NCBI RefSeq assembly: GCF_033568475.1
Contig: NC_133123.1
Span: forward strand, 161,773,753-161,837,752
Origin: Henckelia pumila
Taxonomy: Eukaryota; Streptophyta; Magnoliopsida; Lamiales; Gesneriaceae
Direction of reading: 5' to 3'
Length of the DNA: 64,000 nucleotides
Part shown: positions 1-11,370 of the stretch, piece after piece
How the letters are laid out: each line of letters opens with the position of its first letter
Numbering within the stretch: position 1 is the first letter of the stretch
The notes under the pieces: generated by a model
Databases searched by the model: none
Seen by the model: the letters and a program-made list of their open reading frames with translations, nothing else
Told to the model about the DNA's origin: nothing
Made by a program: the position numbers and the translations under genes

Positions 1-148
1 GAGATATGTTCTGACAGCCCATCAAACCCCAAATTCATGTCTTTCTACACTTCACTCCAAACAGAACGCCCGAGGAAGAAATATGGCATAATCCTTTCTT
101 CAACACAAATAATTCAAAATCAAAACAAAAAACAAAAAACAAATTCAC

Positions 149-364
149 CTCAGATTTAGCAGCAACTTCCAATTGTTGCTTCAACAGAGCATATGTTTCC
201 GCCCGAGAAAAAAAGGATCCCTGGCTCGAACCCGAACTCTGCGATGTACTGCAAGCAACAATTCTGTTCACCCGCAAAGTATGATCTTTGACGCCGCCAT
301 TGATTCGACTCCGCAACGACAGAGAATTGAAATCCGATATTAATTTCAGATTCAAAGAATGCAT
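149..364 (-). CDS. First exon of a plastid UVR-domain protein (gene continues beyond the left edge)
   Basis: The reading frame starts at the ATG at 364 and reaches a GT donor just after position 149, so this is a 72-codon first exon ending in phase 0. Residues 1 to about 45 are rich in Ser, Arg and Asn with few acids and end near VACSTS, which suits a plastid transit peptide. Residues 55-72 read AETYALLKQQLEVAAKSE, the start of a UVR (UvrB/UvrC-type) helix pair as found in plant plastid UVR proteins, including ones that carry a downstream ApaG/DUF525 domain. The remaining exons lie outside the window, so the C-terminal domain cannot be checked. ClpF or EXECUTER-like proteins are alternatives. 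The exon call is firmer than the family call. Confidence 0.5.
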
Positions 365-781
365 TTTTAAAATCTCTTTCTCTCGATGAAATTCAAGGGG
401 ATGGGAGCTTTATCTCATGCAGCTCTTCAAACTACATGTGAAGTTACTATAATGGACATGTGATGGGGATTCCAAGCGCCGCGTGTAGCGGGGCAATTCG
501 GGGATTCCGGCACTCACTGATATTTCAATGGCCTGGAGCCATTTGAGTCTTGAAGAGAGGCAGAGGACTGAAAGCAGGAGATTTTTGCGGTCTATGGCTC
601 AGAATTTTACACGTCTCAGCTTTTAAAGATTTTTATTTATTATTTATACAAGGTCAAAATAAAAAAATTTATACAAGTATTTTTTTTTTGGTTTAGCTAT
701 GACTGATTTTTAATCGGTCATTTGCTAAATAACGTTGAAATTACGGTTTTAAAAAAACCATAGCCAACATCACGCGCCATA
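365..781. other. Intergenic region, no gene seen
   Basis: This is the upstream side of the UVR-protein gene, which is transcribed leftward, so its promoter should be here. From about 640 the sequence becomes AT-rich. No frame with protein-like content was seen. The last bases hold the left target site duplication of the hAT element that follows. Confidence 0.5.
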
Positions 782-1277
782 CTATGGACCAGAGGCGGAT
801 TTAGGATTTTAGTTTTGGGAGGGTCGTTTACAAAATAAAGACAAAATATTAAAAGAAAAAAAATTATATTGTTGTTAACAAATATATTTTTAGCTAAAAA
901 AATTCAATGTTCTATAAAACTTTCAAAATCTTCAATGATATCATCACAAAAATTTTTTGCATTGTCTCTTTTTGTAAATATCATTTTCACATTTTTAGAT
1001 GCAAAATAAGTAATCAAATTTAAGTTAATTTACTAGTAAACCCACAAACTTAATTTTTCGTAACAGACGTTAAGGGTAAAATTGCGAAAACATATTTTAG
1101 TGTGATTGACACCAAAATCAGTTTTTATCACGATCCCAACTTTTATAAAATAATAAATATATAATTTTAGAGGAATTTTAGAATAAGAGAAAGAGAAAAA
1201 TATATATAGATTTTCATTTTTCATGATGAATAGCCTATTTATTTTTATTTTTATTTGTTCGTACTTTTTTTATTTTA

Positions 1278-1537
1278 CTTCCTTCGTCCCATATATATTG
1301 TCCTCTTTGAATTTTCACACAGATTAAGAAAATGTATTGAAAAAATAAATTTTATATAAACTTCCTATTTTGTCCCTATTCAATGTATTAAAAAATGATT
1401 GCACAATTTTCAAGGTGTAGTTAATAGGGGTATATTAGTAAAGAAGTGTAAACAAATATTACTAAATATAGCATATGACTATATATTTGAGACAAACAAA
1501 AAAGGAAACGTGGACAATATAATTGGAACGAATGGAG
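1278..1537. mobile_element. Stowaway-type MITE (copy 1), nested in the hAT element
   Basis: The 260-bp element begins CTTCCTTCGTCCCATA, ends with the matching inverted repeat and is flanked by TA on both sides, as expected for Tc1/mariner-derived Stowaway MITEs. Its interior matches a second copy at 11108-11368 in opposite orientation. It lies inside the hAT element, so it inserted later. Confidence 0.8.
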
Positions 1538-1749
1538 TATATAATTTTAGAGAAAAAATTTAAAATATTTAAATAAATAAACAACTTAGATAATTTATTA
1601 GAAGAATATTCATTTTCATTTCCGGATGAATAACCCGTTTTTTTTTATCAATTGCAATTTTTTATTATATACATATTTTGAGAACAATAAGTTACATATT
1701 TTGAGAATTAATTAATAAAATAAGTAAAAGGGCAAAAAAATAAAAAAAA

Positions 1750-1812
1750 TGGGGCACGGAGATTCGAACGTGAGCATCTCCAAAAAATGAAAGACCTACC
1801 CACTAGCCCACA
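1750..1812 (-). ncRNA. tRNA-like stretch with A and B boxes inside the hAT element
   Basis: On the minus strand GGGCTAGTGGGTAGG resembles a Pol III A box and, about 35 bases later, CGTTCGAATCTCC resembles a B box. The spacing and order are those of a tRNA or tRNA-derived SINE head. No complete cloverleaf could be drawn by eye, so this is a relic and not a functional tRNA gene. Confidence 0.35.
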
Positions 1813-2099
1813 CACTATCTTGAAACATTGATGGGCCAAGAATTAATTAAATACTTTTTAAAATCTAATATATATGTTTATATATCCTAAAAATTTCCAA
1901 ATTTTTTGGGGAGTCGTGGCCCACCTTAGCCCTATGGTGGCTCCGCCCCTGCTATGGACCCTCGTTGGAGTCTTTGTTACATTTGTATAGAATCATCGTC
2001 CATTTATGAATAATTTATTTAAGGGTTTTTTTTATATGTAATTTAAAAAAAAATTATATTTTGCACAAATAATGCATGGCATGGGGTTTTGCAGTAATA

Positions 2100-2360
2100 C
2101 TACAAAACGCTCCTGCCAATAGCGGACCCTGCAGTAAAATTCAGGGTCCGCTATTGAAGCAAGCGGACGCTCACATAATTTTAATTAAAATAATGTGAGC
2201 GTCCGCTTGCTCACAGAAGCGGACACTGCCTATGTGGCATCCCCTTCTGTGAGCAAGCGATGAGCATGCTAATTATATTAATAATATAATACCAAGGTCC
2301 GCTTTTAATAAAAGCGGACGTTGATTCATATCGTCCGCTTCCTCCTACTGCGGACGTGAA
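2100..2360. repeat. Array of GCGGAC/GTCCGC motifs arranged as hairpins, left end of MULE-1
   Basis: Nine copies of GCGGAC or its complement occur at 2122, 2146, 2163, 2201, 2219, 2297, 2314, 2333 and 2350. Most pair as inverted repeats: 2121-2152 folds around AGCGGACCCTG, 2161-2207 around AGCGGACGCTCACAT, and 2296-2320 around GTCCGCTTTTAATAAAAGC. Three more copies occur at the right end (9889, 9933, 9957). Subterminal motif arrays are often transposase binding sites; that role is inference here. Confidence 0.7.
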
Positions 2361-2739
2361 TCGATCCACTCAAAATAATTAAATTATCAAGCACGTTTAA
2401 AATCACCACAATAATACACACAACCTCCCGACAATAAATCGTGATCTTTCCAGCAAGATTCCCAACTTTATCAGACAACTAATTCAGTAACATGATCCTG
2501 ACAAGATTCTCATATAGCTTTTGACCACATTGAATAATGTGTTTAACCTTTTCAAAATTTGAAATCCAATCGTTCAACTTTCTATATAATAACAAACATT
2601 TTGAAGAATCATAATGTCTATCACTCTCTTTTACTTGAAGAAATTCTTCACAATTTATAAAAAAATATTCTTTCCTTTCCTTTTTTCCTCCTTTCTCCTT
2701 CTCTCTTCGTAATACTTTTCTTGAAACTTCATCTCCAGT

Positions 2740-5314
2740 ATGGATAACATTGATTTTTTTTTATATTTTGGTGGTCACGTTGTTGTTGAGAATGGGTCGG
2801 TTGAATATAGTATCCCGTATATTAGACCGATTCGAGTATTGCGATCAATTTCTTTGTTCGAGTTGGTTGAATATGTGCATAAAATGTTGGTCATTGATCC
2901 GATGAATTTTAGTCTGAAGCTGTCTACGAAATACTCATTCCTGGATAAATCAATATGACATGAAATTCTAGTCGACCTTGCTGATGTTGACGCTCTGGAG
3001 TTTGTAATGCAATGCCCCAATATAAATGTATTGCATTTGTATGTTGAAGCAAATCAAATTCATCAGAATGAAGAATCATATATTCCACATGTTACAGAAG
3101 GATTGAGCAATATGGAGTTGAATCGTGAGGGTGGTTCGTGGGATCAACATATCATTGGTCCTTTTGAACATGTTCCTCCATGCTGGACAAATACGGGTCT
3201 GAGTTGGGATCAAAACGTCGGTGCAACAAATTTGTATTCAAACAACCAGAATTTGATGCAAAAAACGATGATGTTCCTAGAATTGATGATGGAGATGTTC
3301 CTAGAAGTGCTAGTGATACTGAACTAGAGATGTCATATGGGGAGTCTGGAGAAGATGACAATGACGCTGATGATTTGAATGATGATGAACGTGTGAACAC
3401 ACATGCAAATATCGATGAAGGGACGTCATCTCGTCCACCACCTCGTCACAGAGGCAAGTCGTACCATTTATCTCCACTGATTCTGAGATGCCCTCATTTT
3501 TCAATAAATACTTTGGAGAAGAGACTCTGGATTCCATCGGTGTACCTGTCGGGGCACGAGCAAGTTATTACAATCCGAAAAGAGGAGAACTTGGTGTAAA
3601 CATGTTATTTAAAGATAAGAATGATCTCATTGCTTCTGTGAAAGATTATTCAGTCAGAGTTTCCAGGCGTGAATATCGTGTAGTCGATAGCACACGCATT
3701 CTGTGGAAGGTACAGTGTAGAAATGATTCTTCTACAGCTCGATGTCGTTGGGGTCTTCGAGCTTCTTTCAAAGAGAAAACCGGTTATTGGAAAATAACTA
3801 GATATGGCGGTCCTCACACGTGTATATCTACCAACGTGGGCATAGACCATCATAACCTGAATAGCGATATGGTCGCACAGACGTTGTTGGGTATTGTACG
3901 TTGTGATCCTTCGTACGAAATTAAATATATCATGGAGAGCGTGAAGGATAAATATGGATACCAAATCTCGTATACGAAGGCGTGGCGAAGTCTGAAACGT
4001 GCAGTGGAAATTGTTTATGGGACTTGGGAGAGTTCTGTGCAACTGCTTCCGAAATATATGCGTGTTCTGTGAAAATATAATCTCGGAACAGTTGTCGAGT
4101 GGAAGCATATTAGATCAAACAACGAATCAATAAAAACATTGAACTATGTTTTTTGGGCATTCAGGCCTTCTATAGATGGATTTTGCCACTGTCGGAAAAT
4201 CATTAGCGTTGACGGCACACATTTGTATACAAAATATAAGCACAAAATGCTGATCGCAATCACTCTGGATGCGAACAATCAGATGTTGCCGTTGGCATTT
4301 GCAATCGTGGATGAAGAGACGTCGGATTCCTGGAAATGGTTCTTGGAAAATGTTGGTCAGTATGTTGTTTGTGGTGAAAGTGGAATATGCCTAATTTCTG
4401 ATAGGCATAAGGGTATTGTTCGAGCAGCTGAGGATCTCCACTATTTTAAACCTCCACATGGTGTGCATCGTTTTTGTTTGAGACATGTGTGCTCAAATTT
4501 TAATGCGAGATTCAAAGATGTGCATTTGAAAGATTTATGTTGGGAGGCGGGCAAACAACATCAAGTCTGTAAGTTCGACGCAACAATGGAGGCCATCAGG
4601 AATAAAAATATTTTAGCACACAGGTACTTGGCTGGAATCTCAAAGGAGAAATGGAGTATGGCTCATGACGGAGGTTGGCGTCGTGGGGTGATGACGACAA
4701 ACATGTCTGAATGCTTGAACAGTGTGTTGAAGGGAGCTCGTAGACTCCCTATATCTGCGATAGTGCACTTGACTCTTTTAAGATGTGTACAATACTTCAT
4801 TGAACGTGTGGCAAAGGGTCAACGCATGGTTCAGGAAAATCAGCTGTGGTCGGACTATGCATGTCGCAAATATGAAGAATGGGCAAGAAAATCTAGCGAA
4901 CATCGTGTTGTCAAATATGATGTACGTACTCAAACTGCTTCAGTTGCGACCGGGGGCAGACCAAGTCGCGACCAACATATACAAGTGGTGAGGTTATCAA
5001 CTAGTGATTGTTCATGTGGTAAATGGACAATTTTTGGAATCCCATGTTCTCACGTTATTTGCATCGCGAAATACCATTCTTTAGATCCGACAAACCTAGT
5101 TCAGTCATGGTACAACATATCGAACTACCTCGCGGCGTATGAAGGTAGATTTGAACCTCTTGCCGATGAACGATATTGGGATCCACCTACCTTTGAGCTG
5201 CATCACAACCCGGTTAGACGTGAAAGAAAAAGAGCTGGCAGGGATACAACAACTCGAGTGAGGAATGAGATGGACAGACCGATGGTCAGGGAGAGACAAC
5301 GACGGGGACAATAA
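2740..5314 (+). pseudogene. MULE-1 transposase (MuDR type), broken by two stops and two frameshifts
   Basis: The frame opens at ATG 2740, is cut by TGA at 2956-2958, shifts near 3247 and again near 3450, and is cut by TGA at 4070-4072. After 4139 a 391-residue frame remains open to 5314. Numbered from 4139, the MULE catalytic core shows Asp25 (in SVDGTH), Asp88 (in SDRHKG) and Glu191 (in NMSECLN). A SWIM zinc finger follows (Cys291, Cys293, Cys303, His305), then an Arg-rich tail. The region around 3510-3900 resembles the MuDR N-terminal DNA-binding domain. An acidic linker lies near 3260-3400. No introns explain the frame changes. The catalytic and SWIM residues are still intact, so decay is moderate. 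Confidence 0.85.
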
Positions 5315-5520
5315 TTGGTAAACATTATATTTAATTTATCGCTTACATTATTATGATATGTGTATTTTGGAATTTTGAAATTAATTTTCATATATATTTT
5401 TTTCCAGGAACATCAGATATGAAGACTGTTGTATCGTGTGATATTAATATTATAATAATTTTTTTCGTTCGTGTTTTCATAATAAATGTGTACATTGTTT
5501 TGTTTGTACATTTTTCATGT

Positions 5521-6190
5521 ATGAGTTTAAATAAAATAATATATGTATGCATTTTATTGTATTTGTATATTTTTTTAAAATATACAATATATTATAAAAA
5601 TGCTATATAATTTCAAATAATAAATATTAAATTTATTACTAATAAATTATATGTTATTAAACGATATAAATCTTAAAGTGTAGATAAATGAGTTTAAATA
5701 AAATAATAGATGCATTTTATTGTATTTGTATATTTGTTTTTTTTAAATATACAATATATTATAAAAATGCTATATAATTTCAAATAATAAATATTAAATT
5801 TATTACTAATAAATTATATGTTATTAAACGATATAAATCTTAAAGTGTAGATAAATGAGTTTAAATAAAATAATAGATGCATTTTATTGTATTTGTATAT
5901 TTGTTTTTTTTTAAATATACAATATATTATAAAAATGCTATATAATTTCAAATAATAAATATTAAATTTATTACTAATAAATTATATGTTATTAAACGAT
6001 ATAAATCTTAAAGTGTAGATAAATGAGTTTAAATAAAATAATAGATGCATTTTATTGTATTTGTATATTTCTTTTTTGTAAATATACAATATATTATAAA
6101 AATGCTATATAATTTCAAATATTAAATATTAAATTTATTACTAATAAATTATATGTTATTAAACGATATAAATCTTAAAGTGTAGATAAA
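5521..6190. repeat. Four tandem copies of a 167-168 bp AT-rich unit
   Basis: Units start at 5521, 5688, 5855 and 6023, each at ATGAGTTTAAATAAAATA. The copies are nearly identical, differing mainly in a T run and a few bases. The array lies between the stop codons of the two converging MULE-1 genes. High identity suggests recent expansion. The period is close to that of many plant centromeric satellites. Confidence 0.9.
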
Positions 6191-6207
6191 TCACATTAAC
6201 AAATATA

Positions 6208-8246
6208 TCACGATAGGTGATTACAATTACAATTACGTAAATGACCCTCTGTTCCACAACCACGTGGCCTACGTCTACGCGAACCTCTACGCGGTACAAA
6301 ACCTTGAGGATTATTTTGGACCACATCGTCATTGTCCTCACTGATCTGATTTTGTTCATTTGAATAACCTGTAAAAATAACTGGTGAAACAACATTTATT
6401 TGAGGTGCCGACGTGTTAGGAAAACCAGGTGGCTGATCGCTGATCAATTCGGTAATACTTTGGATATGGCTCTGAAATGGCGTCCGATAATCCTCATCAT
6501 CATATGCACCAGATGGCCCCGTGTTTTCAAAAACACCAGATGACCCTGCATTTTCAAAACCACCAGAAGGCCCTGCATCGTCTTGCCAACCAGATGACCT
6601 TGGAACATATCCTAAAGGTGACCTTGGAATATCATGTGGTCCAGGAGCAAAAAAATTCTGGGGATATGGTCGAAAACCAATCCCGCTGACCGTGGGAGAA
6701 ATAGTGCGAACAGTTATGCGCTCATACCATCGAAAGTAGTCATCATCTGTCTGCCTAGATCTTCCATGCAATTGACTCTGGACAACATAATGCAACCTTC
6801 TGTTCCAAACATTAATTGCATTTTCATGATATTCCCTCTAGTTTGTGTTGCGATGACCTGATCTGTTGATGTTGTGGAGGTCATCGTTGTCAACTACAGG
6901 TCTTGGAATAGGTTGACGCATTTCAAATTGCCTTAACACTCGATTCGGACGATGCATCTCCACAATTTCAAAGCAAATCAAATGACAAACGCATCGCCAA
7001 ATATTATTGTCGTATGAATCCATAATTATTCTGACATCTGGATCGTTTCTGTCGTATACTATCCAGTTAAACTACAAAATAAAAATTAAAAAAATTACTT
7101 AAAATTTTCTATAAACAAGTTCATTGTTGCACTGTTCATATATTTTCATAGCATACCTCATCATGATTCATACGATCAAATGAGTCTCTTGTAATTCGAA
7201 GAGAGTGTGTCGGTGCATGAGTATAACTGAAAACATTGTTCCACCTACAATAAAAATATTATTAAATATCGAGTAAATTAATCAGAGTTCATATTATGAC
7301 AATAATGTTTTTACCGAGCACCGTAGGGAGAAAATTGCATAATATCTTCAGCAGGATTCGGGGCCACAAAATGAGATAAGCCAGCTCGATCAGGATTAAC
7401 ACATTTAATCCTGCTCCATGCCCATACCTGTCATGAGTATAAAATATAATTAAATAAATATTAATTTAATCTCATTTAATCATTATAAATTATACCTGCA
7501 AAATATATAGAGGTCCGGCTATTTTAGATTTTCCTATACGTGTTGCATTGCACAACTCACGATATAGGAACGCTAAAAATGCACCTCCCCAACTGTAAGA
7601 TTTTATTCGATCAATGTTCCGAAGCAGTTGTAAAAAAATCAATCTAGCCGATCCTCGTTTATAATCTGGTAGCATTATTCCTCCGATAATCATCAATGCT
7701 ACACACCGACTATATTTCACAACATCAACCTCGGAACTATTATCATCAATGTATGTGGAGGTGCAGTGTTCGTATAAAGAGGTCATCGACAAGTGACCGC
7801 CTTTGAAATGCGTCGCTAATGGCGTATATCCCAATAAATTTAAACATATGTGTTGCCATTCTCCCACTTTATGCGACACATCTATACCAGATATAACCTC
7901 ACCATGAATTGGTAAACCCCAAATAACTGAAATATCTTGCAACGTGATAGTCGCCTCACCACATCTAAAATGAAATGTGTGTGTTTTACGTCGCCATCGT
8001 TCAACCAGAGCAGTGATCAAATGATTATCATAAACACGAAATCCACACTGCAAAACACCGAAAAATCTCATATGATGTAAAAATGCTTTAACACGACTAT
8101 GTAACCCATTCTCCGTATATAATTTCCAAATCAAGTTGTCCGATCGTTTGGCCCGAATAATTTCATCAATATTTCTCGAAAAAAACTACTGATGATATAT
8201 GTGATGCCTGCAAATACAACACGCTCGAATCTTGTACTGTTGCCAT
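6208..8246 (-). pseudogene. Plant mobile domain (PMD) gene carried by MULE-1, two lesions
   Basis: Four exons read 8246-7496, 7427-7315, 7244-7157 and 7071-6208, all with GT-AG junctions. Allowing for one extra A in the run 8179-8185 and one TAG at 6838-6840, they give about 604 codons in one frame. The protein has the PMD hallmarks: a leading block around IWKLYTENGLHSRVK, the segment FHFRCGEATITLQDISVIWG, GLPIHGEVISG, and later WGGAFLAFLYRELC and VWAWSRI. This is the family of MAIN, MAIL1 and the protein annotated as PP7 long form. The C-terminal 190 residues are low complexity, rich in Pro, Gly and Ser, with a basic stretch. Arabidopsis MAIN/MAIL1 act in gene and transposon silencing; a transposon-borne copy could have a different role. 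It converges on the transposase gene. Confidence 0.85.
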
Positions 8247-8249
8247 GCT

Positions 8250-8456
8250 TAAAAAAAATAATGACAATCACTAATCAATAAGTTAGATAATTATAACAAT
8301 CAATTATAGTACTTATAATAAATACACTAAAAATAATACATATCATGATCGAATAATAATCTTCATGCTATTTGGAAATAAAATAAAATATTAAATATGA
8401 ATTACATTAATTATTTTATTTGTTTCAAATAAAAATAAAAACAATAAAAATAAAAT

Positions 8457-8487
<31 letters not shown>

Positions 8488-9830
8488 AGATTACTAAAAA
8501 TTATTTCAATAATCTTTGTAATACGATATTTTATATAAAATAAATACGTTAATAACAATCACAAATTTGTCCTTAAACTAACTTTTCTTATATTTTAAAT
8601 ATTATAAATATTTTATATCACATTTTAATATGAACACAAAATATAAAATATTGGGATATCAATTTGAGATTAAAAATAATGTTGTATGAATATTATTTTT
8701 TTATAATATTTAATAAAAATATGAAGTCATTATCAACGTTATATTTATAAGATAATTTTTTTTATTTCAACTCTATGAATTTTATGTAAATAAATAATAA
8801 ATATAAATTATTATATTATATTATATATATATATATATATCTATTGTTATTTATTTTAAAGAAATATTATTTTAAAAATATTTCAACTATAATTTTGATC
8901 GATGATATATTATTTCAAATTTTCAATTTATTAACAATATATCATTATAACATATTATGATTAATTACGTATATATATATATATATTTATATATGTAAAA
9001 GTATAATAAAAAATAATTAGAGATTAAATAACATATTTCAAACATTAGAATTAGCTAAAAGTAACATATCTTGTTTCAAATAATCGTAAATAAATAAAAT
9101 AATATATTAATTAAGATTAAAAAACCAATAATTAGTTAAGTTAAACATAGTAACATACTATTACTATCTATCTTGAATTTTTATTTACGTAATATATCAA
9201 ATTTAACGATAATTATAAATGTTTAATATTTTAAGTAACTTAATTTAGGAATTAATACTATTGACGAACTTACTAAAAACAAGGGCAATCAAATAAATAG
9301 TACAATTATAGAGCGTGAAGGATTAACCAAAATATTATATAATATAAAAATATAATATATTAACATAACCAACAAACTATAGTCAACATTTAACTTAAAA
9401 AACATGAATAATAATAGTATTATTTAAAATATTTACAAAACTTAATATTTGTTATAATAATATTAATACGTACCTCTATGTTATTTCACGTTTAATATCA
9501 AATTTACCTGCAAAAACAATATGAACAAAAATTCATATGAATAATAACACAATTTTTTAGAGAAATTATTTTGCATGAAAAATATATAAAGAATTAAAAC
9601 GATAACATTACGAACGTACCTAATTCAGAAAACAACGCAGAGAAGATTTCAAAAAGTTTCGGTGTTGCTAAAAAAAAAAAAAGCTTCGGTGCTTCTTCTA
9701 TAAAATAAAAAAAGAAAGCATTTAAGGAAAGGGAAGGAAAGCTTCGGCTTTTCTCCAGCAAAATAAAAATGAGATGCTTTCGGTGCATAATAATGAGAGC
9801 AACACACAGCATGCCCTATTTATTATCACA
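8250..9830. other. AT-rich, gene-free interior of MULE-1
   Basis: Between the PMD start codon and the right terminal region there is only AT-rich sequence with an (AAT)n run near 8457-8482 and (TA)n runs near 8818-8841 and 8970-8987. It should include the PMD promoter. No protein-like frame was seen. Confidence 0.6.
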
Positions 9831-10069
9831 ATCGCAATAATTTTGCATTACGGGCGTTTAATTTTCGCCCGTGATGCAAAATAACAAAGCGGACGCTGGA
9901 CGCTGCCTTGGCAGCGTTCGTTTATGCAGCAAGCGGACCCTGCATTAAAATACAGGGTCCGCTGTTGGCAGGAGCGTTTTGCAGTATTACTGCAAAACCC
10001 CCTGCCAGACATTATTTGTGCAAAATATATATTTTTTTAAATTATATATAAAAAAAACCCTTTATTTAA

Positions 10070-11105
10070 AATGTGTTTGATATTAGTCACAGTTTCATGA
10101 ACGATGTTTAACTTTTTCTATGGTGATTGTGTATTGATATCATCCGGGAAATTGGGTAGGTTATGTTCTGCTAAGATTTGCACACGCTCGAACAAGAAAG
10201 ATCGATGGCGTGCCGGAAGATTTTTCGGTGTGACCACTCCAGCGCTCAAGTCATTGATGGACTCACACGAGATGTAGAGAGTATTTTTTTAGAGATCAAG
10301 TGAACTCTCGGTTTTCAACTCTGATGCATGTATTTATGGGACCTCGAAGTCGGCGATCTTTCCGAGATTCTCGGGTAGTGGCCACGATACAGGGTCGTGG
10401 ACCACGTTATGGTTGTGTCTAGACTGGTGAATGTGGAAGGAAACGTGTCCCTTGATTATCGGTGGCAGTGACTCGTGATGATTTTGACTTGGTCTCCTTT
10501 CTTCGGTTCTTCCACCAGTCGGGGAACACTATCCTACAGATACTCGGGTTTTTTTTACTCGACTGGATGCCTCCTTTGCTCGGGCTCTTCCCTTCCTTAG
10601 TTCACAGGTCTTTCTTTCCTGACTATTAAACCTACCCGAGTCATATTCTACCATGTCTGACTGTCTTATGAGTCATGGGCTCTTGTTCCCTACACGGGTT
10701 CAAGAATGACCCGGATATTTCCTAGGCTATCATTTATGTTACCCAAAAACTCGTATAAATACTTGTATAAAATTGTTTTTAATATTATAATAAGAAGAAT
10801 ATGGATTATTTTGTTGCATCGAGTAATCTTTGATGTGTCATTTGCATATTAAATATATTAGTCTTCTCTGATTTAGTTGTGAATATTTTAATTTTAAAGT
10901 TGTTTGTTGAGTTATCAATCATTTTAGAAAATATTGGGTCCATGAGCATCTAACTTATTTTTATTTCAAATACCTTAATATCTCAACATTATACCATACG
11001 AAAATTCAATAACACAGATTTCAAAATATATTTGTTTAAATATTTTCAATGCATCGTGTCTGTTTGTAAATTCTAATCATAAAAATTGAAAAGTCTGATT
11101 TATAA
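10070..11105. other. Intergenic region, possible transposon relic, no gene seen
   Basis: The part 10110-10720 is less AT-rich than its surroundings and has no long frame. It may be an old LTR or leader fragment, but no termini or repeats were found to prove that. From 10730 it is ordinary AT-rich intergenic DNA. Confidence 0.35.
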
Positions 11106-11107
11106 TA

Positions 11108-11368
11108 CTCCCTCCGTTTCAATTATATTGTCAACGTTTTCTTTTTTGTTTGTCCCAAATATATAGTCATATGCCATAATTAGTAATATTTTTTTACACT
11201 TCTTTACTAATATATCCCTATTAACTACATCTTGAAAATTGTGCAATCATTTTTTAATACAATGAATAGGGATAAAATAGGAAGTTTATATAAAATTTAC
11301 TTTCCCAACACATTTTTCTTAATCTGTGTGAAAATTCAAAGAAAACAATATTTATGGGACGGATGAAG
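11108..11368. mobile_element. Stowaway-type MITE (copy 2)
   Basis: The element begins CTCCCTCCGTTTC, ends with the inverted repeat GGGACGGATGAAG and is flanked by TA. The interior matches copy 1 (1278-1537) in opposite orientation, including the stretch around AATAGGGATA. It lies about 1.3 kb upstream of the phosphate translocator gene. Confidence 0.8.
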
Positions 11369-11370
11369 TA

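Larger units (their letters stand above)
790..1951. mobile_element. Non-autonomous hAT element with 8-bp TSD
   Basis: The left end reads CAGAGGCGGATTT and the right end, reverse complemented, CAGGGGCGGAGCC, so the terminal inverted repeats agree at nine of the first ten positions. The identical 8-bp duplication CTATGGAC flanks both sides (782-789 and 1952-1959), which is diagnostic for hAT insertion. The 1162-bp element has no transposase frame. It carries a nested Stowaway element and a tRNA-like stretch near its right end. The duplication is perfect and the ends differ little, so it is not very old. Confidence 0.85.
2023..10060. mobile_element. MULE-1: complete Mutator-like element with converging transposase and PMD genes
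   Basis: The element begins GGGTTTTTTTTATAT and ends with its inverted counterpart. The terminal inverted repeats run about 130 bp at roughly 90 percent identity by eye. A perfect 9-bp duplication TTTATTTAA lies at 2014-2022 and 10061-10069. Inside are a decayed MuDR-type transposase on the plus strand (2740-5314), four 167-bp tandem repeats (5521-6190) and a plant-mobile-domain gene on the minus strand (6208-8246). The two genes converge, as mudrA and mudrB do in maize MuDR. The region 8250-9830 is AT-rich with (AAT)n and (AT)n runs and no gene. Both genes are broken, so the copy is not autonomous today. Confidence 0.92.
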
